A stretch of DNA of 64,000 nt from Datnioides undecimradiatus. Taxonomy: Eukaryota; Chordata; Actinopteri; Lobotiformes; Datnioididae. The notes under the pieces are model-generated. The model was not told the origin of the DNA. It saw only the letters and a program-made list of their open reading frames with translations, and ran no database searches. The DNA lies in contig WARS01000007.1 in the NCBI GenBank assembly GCA_008933995.1, positions 1,428,230 to 1,492,229 on the forward strand. Direction: 5' to 3'. Of the stretch, positions 14,201 through 26,077 are shown piece by piece; position 1 is the stretch's first letter; each line of letters starts with the position of its first letter. A program made the translations under genes and the position numbers.

Positions 14201-17200
14201 TAGCTAAGAGGCCGAGAGTGAGCCTGGGAGCCTGCCCGTCTAATTAAGTAATTCCCCAAAGCAAGTTGGGCGGCTATCAGACTGTATTTTTTCAGATTAT
14301 CAAGGATAATTAGACTTAATTTTGTCCGTTTAGTATTTGGAGTGTACATACACGCACGCAGCACTTGGACCCAAACCACCAAGCGCTAACCTTAAACTAG
14401 CCCCCAAGAGGTCCGGCAGAAGAGTTCACAAAAATGTCTTCGATCTGGAGGTCTGCACTTCAGATTTGTTCCAGAGGACACGCACAGGTGCATGCACGCA
14501 CACACAGCAGCAGACAAACAGAGCGAGGGAGCACCGAAAAGGATGCCGAAGCTAAACAGGCAGCGGCGGGATAATTAACCATCTTCTACTGCCCAGTTTC
14601 AGTCCCACTGCCTTCATTAATCATTTCCCACTGACTCCATCAGGTCATGATGCGTGGAAAAGCTGGATTAGGCCTGACAAGGCACCTGTACTGACCACTA
14701 AGCAGGGGCGTAGTGTTAATAGAGCTCTGAATGGAGACCTTTGTTGGTAATACAAGGCTTGGCGAGCTCCCACTCTCAGCCCTGTGGTGCTAATGGCTTC
14801 ATCATTGACAGGCCGGCCACGTCAGTGCTTTAAATCACTTAAAAACGCCTGAGATGAATGCACTGAGAGACCTCAGCGTGTCAGCGTGATAGCATCTCCT
14901 CTTTTGTTTAAGCCTGGTTTCACAGATTCATGCACAGGCAGCCAGAGAAGCAGGACCAATATATAGATGTGTGAAAAGATGTTGCAAAGGATGAGGACTT
15001 ATCTGACTTGTAGAAAACAAGCAACAAATACAGGTTTCTCTACCTCCACAAAGATGTAATGAATCATTTTGGATAAAAGGTGGCTCATCTGAACAGAAAC
15101 ATCAAAGACGTAAAGTGTTAATGTCCAGTTTTACATAAGAGGATCGGTTTTATCTCTCTTTTCTCAATCTTCTCTCCTCCTACTTTCTTCACATCTCTCT
15201 CAGGCTGGCGCGAGATGCCCCAGACAGATGCACCAGCCACTTTGATGCAGTGGCCCAGATACGAGGGGAGGCCTTCTTTTTCAAAGGTATGGAGTCACAA
15301 AGGGAGACAAAGCTGCAGAGCTGCGTGGGAAAAATAAAAAGAAATTAGCTAAATGAGCGGAAGTCAGAGGAGGCAGAGCAAATTAGAGAAGGAAAAAGAG
15401 AGGAGGGAGGAGGATGAGGATGAGAGAGGGGGCTGGATGCAGACGCCCGGCTGAGCCCGCCGAGCCCTGCTGAGAGACTGCCGTCCAAAAATTACATCAG
15501 GCTTTCATGCTCGCTCTCTGGAGGAGCGACCCGCAGCCCCCCACTGACAACAGAAGCAAGAGACGGGCTCACGTAGCCTCGGCAACAGAAGTGTTAGCAA
15601 AATATCCCAAACTTCAGCTGACATGATTCAAACCTTTTTGAACCCTTTTAATCCATTATGTAACTTACCAGGCATTAAACATTTATACAGCGTTTTACGA
15701 TCATTTTGCTCCATGGCTTTCGAAATGATTGCGGTCCTAGTTAGCCTGCAACATACGTCATTCATTTACGTTTGCTCTGTTGGAGGTTTTCCCCTAGATG
15801 CTTAGAGGAATGCATAAAAAACATAATAAATAAATAAATAACATTCCAAATACGCTTTTAAAGTATCATTTGTTATCAGCATCCTATATAAATATATATA
15901 TCTGATCCACTTAACCCCAAATGGTTCCGTCGCTCACAGGGAAGTACTTCTGGCGACTCACAAGGGAGAAGCACCTGGTGTCTCTCCGACCGGCTCAGAT
16001 CCATCGCTTCTGGAGGGGCCTCCCAACCAACCTGGACAGTGTGGATGCTGTGTATGAGAGACCTGGAGACCACAAAATAGTCTTTTTCAAAGGTAAACTC
16101 CCAGATCGAATCTGCAGTACGTTACCAGATCTCAGAATGGGTCTTAAACTGGAGGAAAAGTGTCTCTGGTGTCAGCGAGCATCCAGGGAACAGGGCTGTA
16201 TTTTCTCCTTCTCTTCTTTTGCCCTCCCTCCGTCACAAGCCCAATTTTAAAATTCATTTAACGGCTCAAATACACTGTTTAATACATGATTTAGTATATT
16301 CTGAATTTTAAGTGACAGTGCGTCGGGAACATTTTTTTTTTTTTAGAAAAAAGTGCCGATGACCCGCAGACTTTTTCAAGTGTGATTCATGCACACTTTA
16401 AAGAGGCGAGATGAAAAGAGGCAGTTCACACCTTTCTGTCAATGCGGCGGGGACTTTGAAGAAAAATATGACATTTTTTTTCTGCGTGCGATAGGACAGG
16501 AGAGTTATAAATTTAATTAAGAAAAAAAACAGGGGTGCAGAAACAAGGGCATGTTTCACATTTGATATAAAATGGAAAACAGCTTTCCTGGCAGGGAATG
16601 TTCCTCATTGGCTGCGTCACAAAAATAAGTGTAAATCTTTTTCCTTCGAGACAGCATCCTGTGTTTCTTTCAGGTCTCTCATCTTTTCTAATGTATCATC
16701 TCAGGTGAGCTCTGCTGTGTGTGATGAATAAAATCAAAGGTTTTAAAGGGATTTTTTCCCCGCTCCTCAGGTCTGAAGTACTGGGTGTTTAAAGACAACA
16801 TCGTGGAGGAAGGTTACCCTCGTCCAATCAGTGACTTCGGCCTGCCTTTGGAAGGAGTGGACGCTGCCTTCGTTTGGCTCCACAACGATAAAACCTACTT
16901 CTTCAAGGACAACCAGTACTGGCGCTACGACGACCACCTGAGGCGTATGGACCTGGGCTACCCTAAGGACAGCACGCTTTGGAAGGGGCTGCCACCAAAC
17001 CTGGACGACGCCATGAGGTGGTCTGACGGTGAGTACCATAAAAAACAACTTCTGTTGGCATGAAAACAGATGATATTGGTACATTTATCAGTTTTTCTAG
17101 CTGCATTTGAAAGCGCAGTTACGTTCTTTTCCCCAGAACCTTCTGCTAGCTCCTCCAGGGGTATCTCCAGGTACTCTTAGGCATGTTGGGAGATGCATTC

Positions 17201-20200
17201 CCTCTCCTAGGAGGTTGTGCACAAAAATCAAAGAGGCAATCCTGACTTCTTCTTTTCCTTTGAACTAGTCAACTGTCACATAGATTAAAACCAATGTAAC
17301 TTTTACCCCTTGTTCGAGAGATCCGTGAGCTCATTGCCTGTCAGAAACGTAAGTGTGAGACTAAAGATGAAGGTCGAATTGAAGGTTAACTGACGTAAGC
17401 TCTGCCTTGGGACTTGGGACCTTGGAATATGCTTTAGATTAGGGATTGTGGCTCTAAAACAATCATGCCAACTCAATGCTGCAGTTGAATAGGTATGCTG
17501 AGACGTGGAAGAAGGCAGGACTTGAACCTTTTTTGACTTTTAGTCGTGGACAGAGTGTGTCTCCCTTACGGCGCTCGCTCCTGAGCTGAAAGTAGAGTCA
17601 TTACCGTATTGCAAGTAGATGCCACAAAGTGCTTTTCAATAGAAGACAAAAGCATGGACATAAAATACAGATACACAGATATCAAACTGCATCGTAACAT
17701 GAGAGAACAACGCAAAAGCAGATGCCTCTCTTTGTCTTTCACTGGGTCAGTGACATGCCTGCTTCTCTGAAGAACTTCAGATAAATGCATGCGTGATACT
17801 TTTTCAATATTCCACAAAACAAATGAGCAGATGATGCCCCCCCCACCCCCCAAAGAAACACAGACGCACGCACAAAGTAATCTATCACCCAGAGTGAGAA
17901 GGTGTGTAGAAGGAAGCCAGCGACATATTTTGACCTCTTCTGTCTTGATTAAAATTTGATTATAAAGACAGTCTGATTGATCACATTCAACGCATAAATG
18001 ATGAATCACCCCTGTGTGTTCCCTGCAGACATAAATGATTACATTTCTCACAGAAAAATAGAGTTGTAATACTCCTCCAGAGCATCAGACCACTGGTAGC
18101 TCTGGTACGTGCCGGCGCCTAAAGCTAGATCGTGCAATATCCTTCTCAGGGGAAATCCTCATAAAGGAATAAATTACAAGAGAAATATGAGGCAAGGATG
18201 GAACAATTACGCAAGTTAGCAAACACGCAGCCTCAAGAACCTTTACGGTCAGATTACGATTCTGAGCCAACTTCTCAGGAGCTGTAGGGCACTGAAATAC
18301 TTAGTTATGCTACAAGCGTGACAGTAAGCACAGTTGCTCACTTTCCCCCCCGCTTTGATCCACACCCAAATATCTCAACAACTGCTGAATGTGTAACATT
18401 TTGTATAGACATTCGTGGTCCCCAGAGGAGGAAGCCCGCTGATCCCCTGACCCTCAGATGCCACAGAGACGTTTGCGGCTTTGTGTGAAACATCTCAGTA
18501 ACTGACAGATGGATTGCCATGACATTTGATACACACTTTCATGTCCTTTCATGTCCCACGAAGGATGAACTGTAAAACTTTGTGGGTTTGGGGACGTTTC
18601 ATCTGGCGCCACACCAGGGCCATCATCTCCAGTTGTTAGGTTTCTGGCTAAATGGTTACAAAACTGGTGACAGAAAGAATTATTGCAGGGCCAATTAGCA
18701 AACGTTTAGCATGCTAACACGCTAAACATTACCATGCTAAACATTAGCATGCAGATCATTGTAAGCATTTAGCTCAAAGCCACCCCTGTGGTCACTATCA
18801 TGGCTGTCCTGTTTACCTTTAAGTAGTGCCAATATATGAATATATGAGTTGAAATATGTATTTTTGCGCCTTGTTTCCATTTAATAAATGGGTCCTCTTG
18901 CTTATCGGCGCTGTTCTTTATTATTTTCATTCACAGCTGCTGTTATTAATCATGTGTCCCGCGGTAAAGACTCTTGACATGTCTCATCAATCACCTCCGT
19001 TTTATTTACAATCGGCAGATATGAATATGAAAGGCAACATATTAAAAGTGCTTGGAATTAAACTGTAACGCATCAGCTTCACGCAGATAAGACGTCTCCT
19101 CTGAGAAAAATCTATTCCAATTTAATATTTGTTATCATTCATACTGTGTATTCTGCCATAATATTTATTTTGATTTTATTTGGGTTTATTTTATTTTGGC
19201 AGTCCTCCTGGTTGAACCCGTACACATTTTTTTTGTTGCTGTTGTTGGCATAGCTGCAGCATGCAGATTAGAGGCCCATTTGCATTTGTTTTGGGCTTTT
19301 TTTCACGTGTCAAAATGTTTTTTTAACCTTTTATCTGTTATTTTGACGTCGCACACGCTGTCTTTTTTTTTTTTTTGCCAACGCTCTGCTTCACACTCAC
19401 ACAGTCAAACACATTCAAACCTTGGAGCTCGCCCAGTGTAATCACGGCGAGCAGCTCCACTGTAGCAGCTGAATGTCAAGGTCGCAACGCCTGCCCTCCA
19501 TCCAAGCATCACGGCTGCAGTCATCTGATCGCGGGTGCATGTTAATGAGATGTGTGGAAGCTGTTTGGGAAACTTTGTGCAACATTTTATCCGCTGCTCT
19601 GTGTCTGTTTAAGGCTCTGGGTGATGAGAGGGCATTTTTAGATTTTAAAAATACCCCCCAAAACCCGACCGCTGAGTCCTGAAATTTGAGGCCGCTCTCA
19701 GTGGGAGCTGCGATGTCCCTAATCCCCCCTGCAGCATGCGAATACAAGGAAGCGCTTTCCCTGTCAGGTGTTTAGCCGTCTGTGTTCTGTCTTCGGTCTC
19801 GATCCAAGCCCTTTGATGTGTGTGCACGTATGTGAGAAGAGGCCAATGGCAGAGCCCGGCCCTCACTCTGCCCCCCCCCCCCCCCCCCCCCCATCGTCCC
19901 AGTGCCTGTAAGGGTAAACTTGGAAAACCTACACGCATACACGCACAAAGACAGACCACGGGGCCTGGGAACTGGAGCCACATCAAAGCCTGTTCTCTCT
20001 TTGGTTCACCAGCCCAGGATGAACACAGAGAGGAGAGAGATGAAGAGATGGGGGGGGGGGGGTGACATGACGGCAAGAAGGGGAGAGGAGATCCGGTGAC
20101 CCCTTGTTACGAAAGTGGAACAGAGAGACAGGTGGGAGGGGTGGGGGCGGGGGTGAAAAGAGTAAGAGAATGAGAATCTAGACGAGAGGAGGTATGGGGA

Positions 20201-23200
20201 CACGTGAGGATGGAGATAGTAAAGACAAAGGAAGAAAGAGATGTTAGCGAGATAGATGGCTTGACTCAGAGGAGAGATAGAGAAATCAGAGAGACAGAGA
20301 AAAGGCAGTAAAACCAGGGAGAATGGTTGCTGTGGAGGCAAAAAGGGAGCATAAAGGGTATTAATGTAGCTGTAATGATGATAATGGTCATAGCTGCTGA
20401 CATCAGTATGGCACCCAGGAATAGTTTGGCCTTTTAGTCATGGCAGGAAAACGGTAAAAGGAGAAAAACGTGAAATTTATAAGGCATGAATATTATCTTT
20501 AACCCGGAGAGAAGGTTCATGTAAACTCACCAGAATCCTGGACTGTAGCGCTGTGAGTACAGTCAGAGGTAGAAAGTTTGTGACCAAAGTTGGGGAGTGT
20601 GTCCACCTTGTTATCCTGTCACTGACCGGATTGTAATAATATAATATACGTACAACATACATACAACACAGTATCAGCATCTTCAGACAGATCAAACACA
20701 GCATATGCACTGAGACATGCATCAAAAGACACATAGCTGAGACTACGTCGTGCTAATTAAAGAAGACAGTGATCAGTTCCACTGAGTCCTACAGTGGAAC
20801 AATGTTGCAGCAGGGAAGACTATCTCGGGAGTGAAGCCTTCTGGCACTGAGGTAAAATAGATCTGTATCGTTTGGCTCCAACCAGCCTTTTGATCCTGAT
20901 AACAGAATGACGACGAGCTTTTACAGTTAGCAGTTAGCAAAGTACACCAGCTACCGAGGCTACGATCAGGTTACCAATAGCATGGCGAGCTAAAGCATGA
21001 CTCCCAATCAAGATCCTGTTTTTTTTAAGATTAAATATGCTGGAAATACACTTACCCAACAGGGGGCGCTCACATTAAACTCTGAATACCACAGTGTCCC
21101 CATCTATAGATCCATCCCTACTCTTTCCAGCAATAATCCCTAGCCAATCAGCATCATTCATTTGTGTCACACAGCTTCACTGCTGTCCAATGAAAAACAC
21201 GCTTTCAGACATGTTCCTTCATTACCTTGGACGTCAACACTCTGGACACGCTTGATGTCAGTTTCCCATACACGGTCTCACTAAGTGTTCTGTATTACTC
21301 CGCAGCAGAAAATAGTCCCCAGTAAATACACCGTTTACTCCTGTTGAGTAGAGACGGCACTAAAAGACACTGGTGTGATTAAAAGAAACGGCGCGCGGCT
21401 GTTTTAGGAACTTACTGATCCTTTTAAGAAGTGAAACTGTATATTTGCATCCCATTAACTTCTACAGTATGAATAATTGGCCCTGAGCTCCACAGCCAGT
21501 GTGTGCAGTGAGAGACCAAGTCGTTGTTGTTTTTGGTCTTTTCTTGTGATTTGCTGACAAGAAAAATACACAGTAACACCACAACGCCACCACCATTCTC
21601 ATTCTCTAATTGTCATATTTCCGTAATAAGTCCCCCGGGACCAGACTTCGCCTCGAAGCAAATGTCATTAGCCCTGCGCCGTATGACTGCTGTGTTTTGG
21701 CCCAAGAAATGACTCCGGGGGTTATTAGCCAGGAGTGGGTGAGATTTGACATGCATTCAGCACTGACAGCTCTAAGACTTGTAGTCTCAGAGGAAAACAA
21801 AGAAGAGTTTGAAGAAGACAAAGTGGCATTCAGCCCGATGTGCTTGGACCTTCGCTAATAGTGATGAATGGAGAGGGAGAGTGACTTTGTGAGCGTGTCA
21901 AACTGTTGCACCTCGGTCTTTGTGAGGATCCCGTTCAGTTCTAGACCCAGAGACTGAGGATCTTTTCAGAAAATGAGGATATTGCGATCAGTCCTCGCTG
22001 CAGACGGCTTCGGATTTAAGGACCTGTTTTTATCCAAGAGGAATGAACTGTGTTGGATCCTCAGACGTTTAGAAGAACACGGCGAGAATACATTCTCATG
22101 ATTATGCGCGGGAAATGGACTCCACTGGGTGCTGTGAGCCCTCACCCACTTAGAGGAAAAGTGCCTAGAACAGCACCACTACTGTTTTACATTACCTCGT
22201 ACATTTCAGGCATTTTAATTGTTGCTCTTGCCCATTATGAACACCGAAAGAGGAGCAACCAAAAAAAAAGCCATGATAAGAAATGAGAGTTTTTAGTAAA
22301 AGCAGCCTCTTCCCCAGCGTTCCTGTCAGGGTTCGGCGCCTGGCTTTGCTTTAGAAATGACAGCCTGAGGAAACGTGGCTCGTCGTGTCCTCGAGGGCAG
22401 AGCTACCTACAGCGAGAGTGAAAACTTTAAACCACATTTTGTTTTTTGTCCTTTCATATGTTTGGTATTTATCATCAAGGCCGGAGCGCTGATAAAGAAA
22501 ATGAAGAGTTGCTTCCATAAAACGGCAAGTCGTCACTCTTCTATGTGGGCAGTCGCTGCACGGAGAAGTAAAACCGACCTGAACTGGCTTTCCTCCAGCG
22601 CTTGACAAAGTGAGGCTCATATCTGTGGGATGTGACAGGATAAGATTCAGACTGCATTCAGACACAAGGAATATTACTCCAAGGGCTAAAGAGCCATTAA
22701 CAAGGAGAGAGCATTCTTCAGTCCTTTGTAACTCACCTCCTGTTCACACCTGACACTGGAAAATGAATAACATGTCGATGGGGACAATAAATAGGAATAA
22801 ATAGCACCTATAATGTGGCTGGATTGGTGAATAGCCTTTTAGGAGGCAGTCTGCTGCCAGGTAACGAGCTCCGTGCCTGGGAAGCTCCAGGAAAGTGAAT
22901 TTAAGTCCGTAAACCAAATCCCAACTTCTGTTTTAGGCACGTTTTATTTATTATTTCATGCCTCCAAAATCTTTTAATCTCTTAATCCCATTTTTTCATA
23001 ATGGAGCACTGCACATTTTGGAGGCTTTGTTCCTAGAAAGTGGTGTTTTCACCAGAATCGCTGCGTTTAGTCTGGTTTTTTTTTTCTTTTCTCTTCTTCT
23101 GCCGGTGCCCATTTGGCATTTTGGTGACTCTAATTAACTTAAGTACCCTGAAGTGAAAGGACAGGCGCAGTAGCGGGCTGTGTCAGTAACAATCGAGTGC

Positions 23201-24590
23201 GACGGTGCAATTACCGTGTCAGGAACGCCCATAAGCCTTTGCTGTGTTCTGTGCTGGTCAGCACATCCTGAGAGATCCTACATAATGACATCGAGCCTTT
23301 TTTATTTAATCCTAGCTGAGCAGACAGGACGCATGTGGAAATGCACATTAATGTAGCAAAAGGCAGCAGCTGTTCTGCAAAACAAGACGCACCCTCTAAC
23401 TTCAGGACTCAGTGAATGCGCCTGCTGCTGCTCAATTACACAGTCTCCTCCAGCGCGGAGGTGCTCAATCTTGCAGCTATCAGCGGCAAAAGTTATTGGC
23501 TGCGGCTCAGCTTTTCTGCGCAGCATCCACGTTTATACAGGATGCGTCCGCCATCTTAGCTCTGGTTCAGATCATCCATCAAAGTCGAGCCAGGGCTGTC
23601 CCGCAGCGGCTAAAGGCAACCCAAAAAAAATCAAAGTTTGTGACAAACACATGCTGACTGGTAATGCTACGGTGTTAGCACTGGATGTTAGCATCGCTAA
23701 CTCTACAAAGAGCTCTGCTTTTATGTGAGAGACTTTTATCCCTAAGAGAGTCACAGTGGGAGGAAACAGCCGAGGACGTCGACAGGAAATAATGGCACAT
23801 TTATCACACTGTTATGTTAATGTCTTTTTTCATGATCGTTTAATGGCTGCTAGGCTGAAGTCGATGGCACGTTTGGATGATTTGGGGAAAGAAAGAAAAC
23901 ATCCATAATCCAAAACCCCAAAAAGACATGCTTTGGAAATGATCTGTGCTAGTGTGCGAGCTGATCTGGACTCTGCTCTCCAAAACTCCCTGATAGGATT
24001 GCTCTGCTGTCATATTGAATGAAAAGATATGACTCCCCATAATGGAAATGCGTGTACAGGCTCACTGATATGTATCTTCTGTAATCCCACCCTGTTTCAA
24101 ATTGGTGCACTGTGGACCACGGACGGATGTTTTGTGTTCTGCGCTCGCTCAGTATTCCAGATGAGAGCCGAGGCAACTCTGAACCTTGTCTGAATAACAA
24201 AATACACAACCTGGTGTCGTATTCTGCACACAGACTAATACCAGCCCTCTCTTCCTCCCTGTAGGGTCATCCTATTTCTTCAAGGGGAAGGAGTACTGGC
24301 GGGTGCCCAGCAGTGACATGGAGGTGGAGGCAGGATACCCCCGCCTCATCGCTAAAGACTGGCTGCTGTGCACCGAGATGCAGTCGGACTCTCCCGACAC
24401 GGAGCCCAAAAGCACGGAGACCAGAGGCAACGTGCACCAGCACCCGGACCACGCCGAGAACGGCTACGAGGTGTGCTCCTGCACCTCTGACACCGCCTCG
24501 CCTTTAGGCGCCCGCCCCTCCCCGTCTCCCCTGTGGCTGCTGCCACCTCTCTGGACGCTCTCGCTGGCCCTCCGCTCTGAACTGCTATGA
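318..24590 (+). CDS. mmp17: Matrix metalloproteinase-17 (MT4-MMP), 3' part of gene
   Basis: This encodes a zinc endopeptidase held on the outer cell surface by a GPI anchor. I join seven coding exons: 318-604, 11847-12023, 12888-12990, 15204-15286, 15940-16092, 16771-17028 and 24265-24590. All have GT-AG borders and matching phases, giving 461 residues and a stop. Visible residues 1-145 form the catalytic domain: [11 protein letters not shown] at 108-118 supplies the three zinc histidines and the catalytic Glu, and Met122 is the Met-turn. A hinge follows, then a four-blade hemopexin domain closed by a Cys pair (RCTSHF and DWLLC), then the YEVCSCTSD stem and a hydrophobic GPI-signal tail. Similarity to human MMP17 as I know it is very high through the catalytic and hemopexin domains. 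The signal peptide, cysteine-switch propeptide and furin site are outside the window to the left. Teleosts can carry mmp17a and mmp17b; I cannot tell which this is. Confidence 0.95.
2171..2220. repeat. (TG)25 microsatellite
   Basis: Uninterrupted TG repeat of 25 units in the large mmp17 intron; likely polymorphic in length. Confidence 0.98.
4735..4772. repeat. (GT)n microsatellite, one interruption
   Basis: GT repeat with a single gc interruption near 4760, in the large mmp17 intron. Confidence 0.97.
4954..4976. repeat. (TG)n microsatellite
   Basis: Short TG repeat about 180 bases after the previous one, same intron. Confidence 0.95.
6307..6349. repeat. 11-bp perfect inverted repeat
   Basis: agcagattgct at 6307-6317 is matched by agcaatctgct at 6339-6349, with a 21-base spacer. 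It lies inside a low-repeat intron block. Confidence 0.85.
6540..6880. repeat. Dispersed teleost repeat, copy A
   Basis: The first part resembles the common fish repeat with ggagcctgactgatagatc and a gccgatatt core. Positions about 6649-6825 are clearly related to 60558-60740 in this window (shared attggtgtc, gctatataaa/gttatataaa, gtctgatcacctctgc/gtctgagcacctctgc, ttttcattctagctt/ttttcattccagctt). Confidence 0.7.
9297..9450. mobile_element. Degenerate short element with inverted ends
   Basis: The left end tacactcaccggcctcctca resembles the very common fish repeat end that reads cactcaccggccactttatt. The right side (gtaggtgttcctgatatttt) resembles the reverse complement of the same end. It looks like an old internally deleted non-autonomous copy. 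Confidence 0.5.
11847..12023 (+). CDS. mmp17: mmp17 exon: zinc-binding active-site helix and Met-turn
   Basis: Acceptor ctcctccag, donor g|gtacgg. It reads [12 protein letters not shown], then [11 protein letters not shown] with all three zinc histidines and the catalytic Glu intact, then the Met-turn region ([14 protein letters not shown]) and [11 protein letters not shown]. An active protease is expected. Phase 1 at both borders. Confidence 0.96.
12888..12990 (+). CDS. mmp17: mmp17 exon: hinge linker
   Basis: Acceptor gaccttttag, donor ct|gtaagt. It encodes about 35 residues beginning VRDSVSHTN, rich in Pro, Ser and Thr, ending SVVL. This is the poorly conserved hinge between the catalytic and hemopexin domains; the human counterpart begins VRESVSPT. 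It enters in phase 1 and leaves in phase 2. Confidence 0.9.
13422..13463. repeat. Perfect 15-bp inverted repeat (hairpin)
   Basis: accgatacccaaggt at 13422-13436 is exactly complementary to accttgggtatcggt at 13449-13463; the spacer is 12 bases. It lies in an mmp17 intron. RNA from either strand could fold into a stable short hairpin. Confidence 0.95.
15204..15286 (+). CDS. mmp17: mmp17 exon: start of hemopexin domain
   Basis: Acceptor ctctctcag, donor aaag|gtatgg. It reads [20 protein letters not shown], then GEAFFFKG. The Cys is the first of the two that close the hemopexin propeller. Confidence 0.94.
15940..16092 (+). CDS. mmp17: mmp17 exon: hemopexin blades 1-2
   Basis: Acceptor gctcacag, donor aaag|gtaaac. 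It reads [20 protein letters not shown], continues with [20 protein letters not shown] and ends KIVFFKG. The repeated blade pattern (D-A-V followed by FFKG-YW) is clear. Confidence 0.95.
16771..17028 (+). CDS. mmp17: mmp17 exon: hemopexin blades 2-4
   Basis: Acceptor cgctcctcag, donor acg|gtgagt. It reads [20 protein letters not shown], then the third blade ([23 protein letters not shown]) and [14 protein letters not shown]. 258 nt, phase 1 at both ends. Confidence 0.95.
18355..18830. repeat. Common percomorph dispersed repeat (degenerate)
   Basis: It matches my memory of an abundant spiny-rayed-fish repeat: atatctcaacaactg, acattcgtggtccccagagg, gatggattgccatgacattt, then a gctaaacattagcatgc block and atttagctcaaagccacc. 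An internal unit beginning atctca-aactg occurs twice. Boundaries are approximate. Confidence 0.7.
19871..19892. repeat. Poly(C) run of 22
   Basis: Unbroken run of 22 C in the last mmp17 intron. Confidence 0.95.
20025..20330. repeat. Purine-rich tract
   Basis: About 300 bases strongly enriched in A and G on the plus strand, including a G run near 20050-20062 and many gagaga units. It is low complexity; the strand bias is conspicuous. Confidence 0.7.
24265..24590 (+). CDS. mmp17: mmp17 terminal coding exon: last hemopexin blade and GPI-signal tail
   Basis: Acceptor ccctgtag; stop TGA at 24588-24590. It reads [17 protein letters not shown], then KDWLLC with the second hemopexin Cys, an acidic stem, and [15 protein letters not shown] followed by a Pro/Leu/Trp-rich hydrophobic C-terminus ([15 protein letters not shown]). 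Human MMP17 also has [11 protein letters not shown] just before its GPI-signal peptide, so this protein is predicted to be GPI-anchored rather than transmembrane. Confidence 0.95.
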
Positions 24591-24670
24591 TGCCAAAGCA
24601 AAGGACAGAGTTCCTGAGCTGAGCTGGAGGGCCAGTAGACACTCAGTGGAAGAACTGGAGAATATTGCTC

Positions 24671-24722
24671 TTATTATTATTATCATTATTATTATTATTA
24701 TTATTATTATCATCATCATCAT
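24671..24722. repeat. (TTA/TCA)n trinucleotide tract in mmp17 3' UTR
   Basis: Runs of tta and tca units within the inferred 3' UTR, 80 bases after the stop codon. Confidence 0.95.
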
Positions 24723-25022
24723 TTGGTCTCCTTTTTGCTTTTTGCTGTTATTTATTTTCCATGTCATTCAGTGGGCACTGCCAACTCAAGTAACCATCCT
24801 TATGGGCATCAGCCCACTCACAATGCTTTACAGTCTTTCATGGAATGGTCAAACTGCCTCATGTCACGCAGGGAAAAAGGTTATTGAGGAGACAGAAGAG
24901 CTCCAAGAGCGACTATCTGCCTTCATGTGCAGCAGGTTTACAGCAGCAGTGCTCCACACGCACGCAGGTTCGAGGCATTCTGGGATGCAGGCAGGTGCAA
25001 AGGTGAACAGCATGCCAACACT

Positions 25023-25042
25023 CACACACACACACACACACA
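25023..25042. repeat. (CA)10 tract in mmp17 3' UTR
   Basis: Short CA repeat within the inferred mmp17 3' UTR. Confidence 0.93.
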
Positions 25043-26071
25043 AGCACTATTGCCTATTTTATGAAATGAAAGCAGAGGCTTTAGCGCAGGGTCAGTTCCC
25101 CAAAATTAGCTCAGAAGTAGTTCAAAATGACCAAAAGGCATGTTCCCTCTCTGCCTCTAGTGGCATCGGGCCATGCCGACGGTCTCTGCCTCCATGTTAA
25201 CACGCCGGAAAATGGCATTTTAAAACCTCGACAGGAGCGTGTCTTTGCAAAAACAACGCGAGTGTTAGTCTGGATGATCCGTACCACTCTGGGGGATCGT
25301 TCCCTCTGTGCAAAGTGAAAAACTGTTTGTAAAGGGACACGCCGCTGTTGAAAACACGTTTTAAAAGTCATTTTTCAATGCAGTGTGCCCCTCAGACACT
25401 ATACATCCAGCTCCATTGTAACTGGATGTGTGACATGCTGAGGACGTAAATGCAAAGCTATCTGCATGGCAGGAGAGCACCAGAGGTGATTGAGGATAAA
25501 GCCTATGTATAAGTTTAGGTCTGAACCAGCTCGACTACAGTGCTGGTGGTAAGCGTGGACGTTTGGTATCCTGCTCTTGCAGGCGGTGTGCAGACTTCTT
25601 TTCTGTGAGAGCTGCTGATGGATGGATGAGTAGGTGGATGGACTCTGTCAGCAGCACTTTCTCTTGCCTAAATCCCTGAACTGTACTCCGAAAGCGAGGA
25701 GCTGCTGCTCGCGTTTCACGCAGGCACACGGTTTTCACCTCCGGTTTGGAAGCATTCCCCGCTCTCGGTTTAGTTCCGTCTTTTTCTATCAAACTCAGAC
25801 GAAACAATGCTCCTGTTTATTTCACATTGTCCGGATCAGGTCATAGAGTTTATAGAGCCTTTTTGTGACTGTTGGATACGATTCCCCGACGTCCCCGAGC
25901 TCCCTCTGAAGACAAGAGTCACAACTTGGGCCCTGGATTTATTCTTGCTGTAAAGATATATTTACCTATAGACTGATATATTTGAGTTATAGGTTCTGCA
26001 CTTATTGCATAACCGAGGTGACTGTGTATATTTCAAGGTGTGTTTTCTAATGTAAAATATTTTTGTAGAAA

Positions 26072-26077
26072 AATAAA
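26072..26077 (+). terminator. mmp17: Polyadenylation signal AATAAA, mmp17
   Basis: An exact AATAAA hexamer lies in an A/T-rich stretch, with G/T-rich sequence about 25-90 bases further on. It is the best signal between the mmp17 stop and the gene-poor region. Confidence 0.65.

Larger units (their letters stand above)
17029..24264 (+). other. mmp17: mmp17 last intron (7.2 kb)
   Basis: No exon is supportable here. The intron contains a degenerate dispersed teleost repeat (about 18355-18830), a 22-base C run (19871-19892) and a purine-rich tract (about 20025-20330). A stretch near 20880-21250 may be another old repeat, but I cannot name it. Confidence 0.8.

Noticed and set aside
17566-18051. 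161-codon minus-strand ORF in the last mmp17 intron
   Set aside because: Contains a translated low-complexity GGGG run from a C-rich stretch; no similarity recognised.
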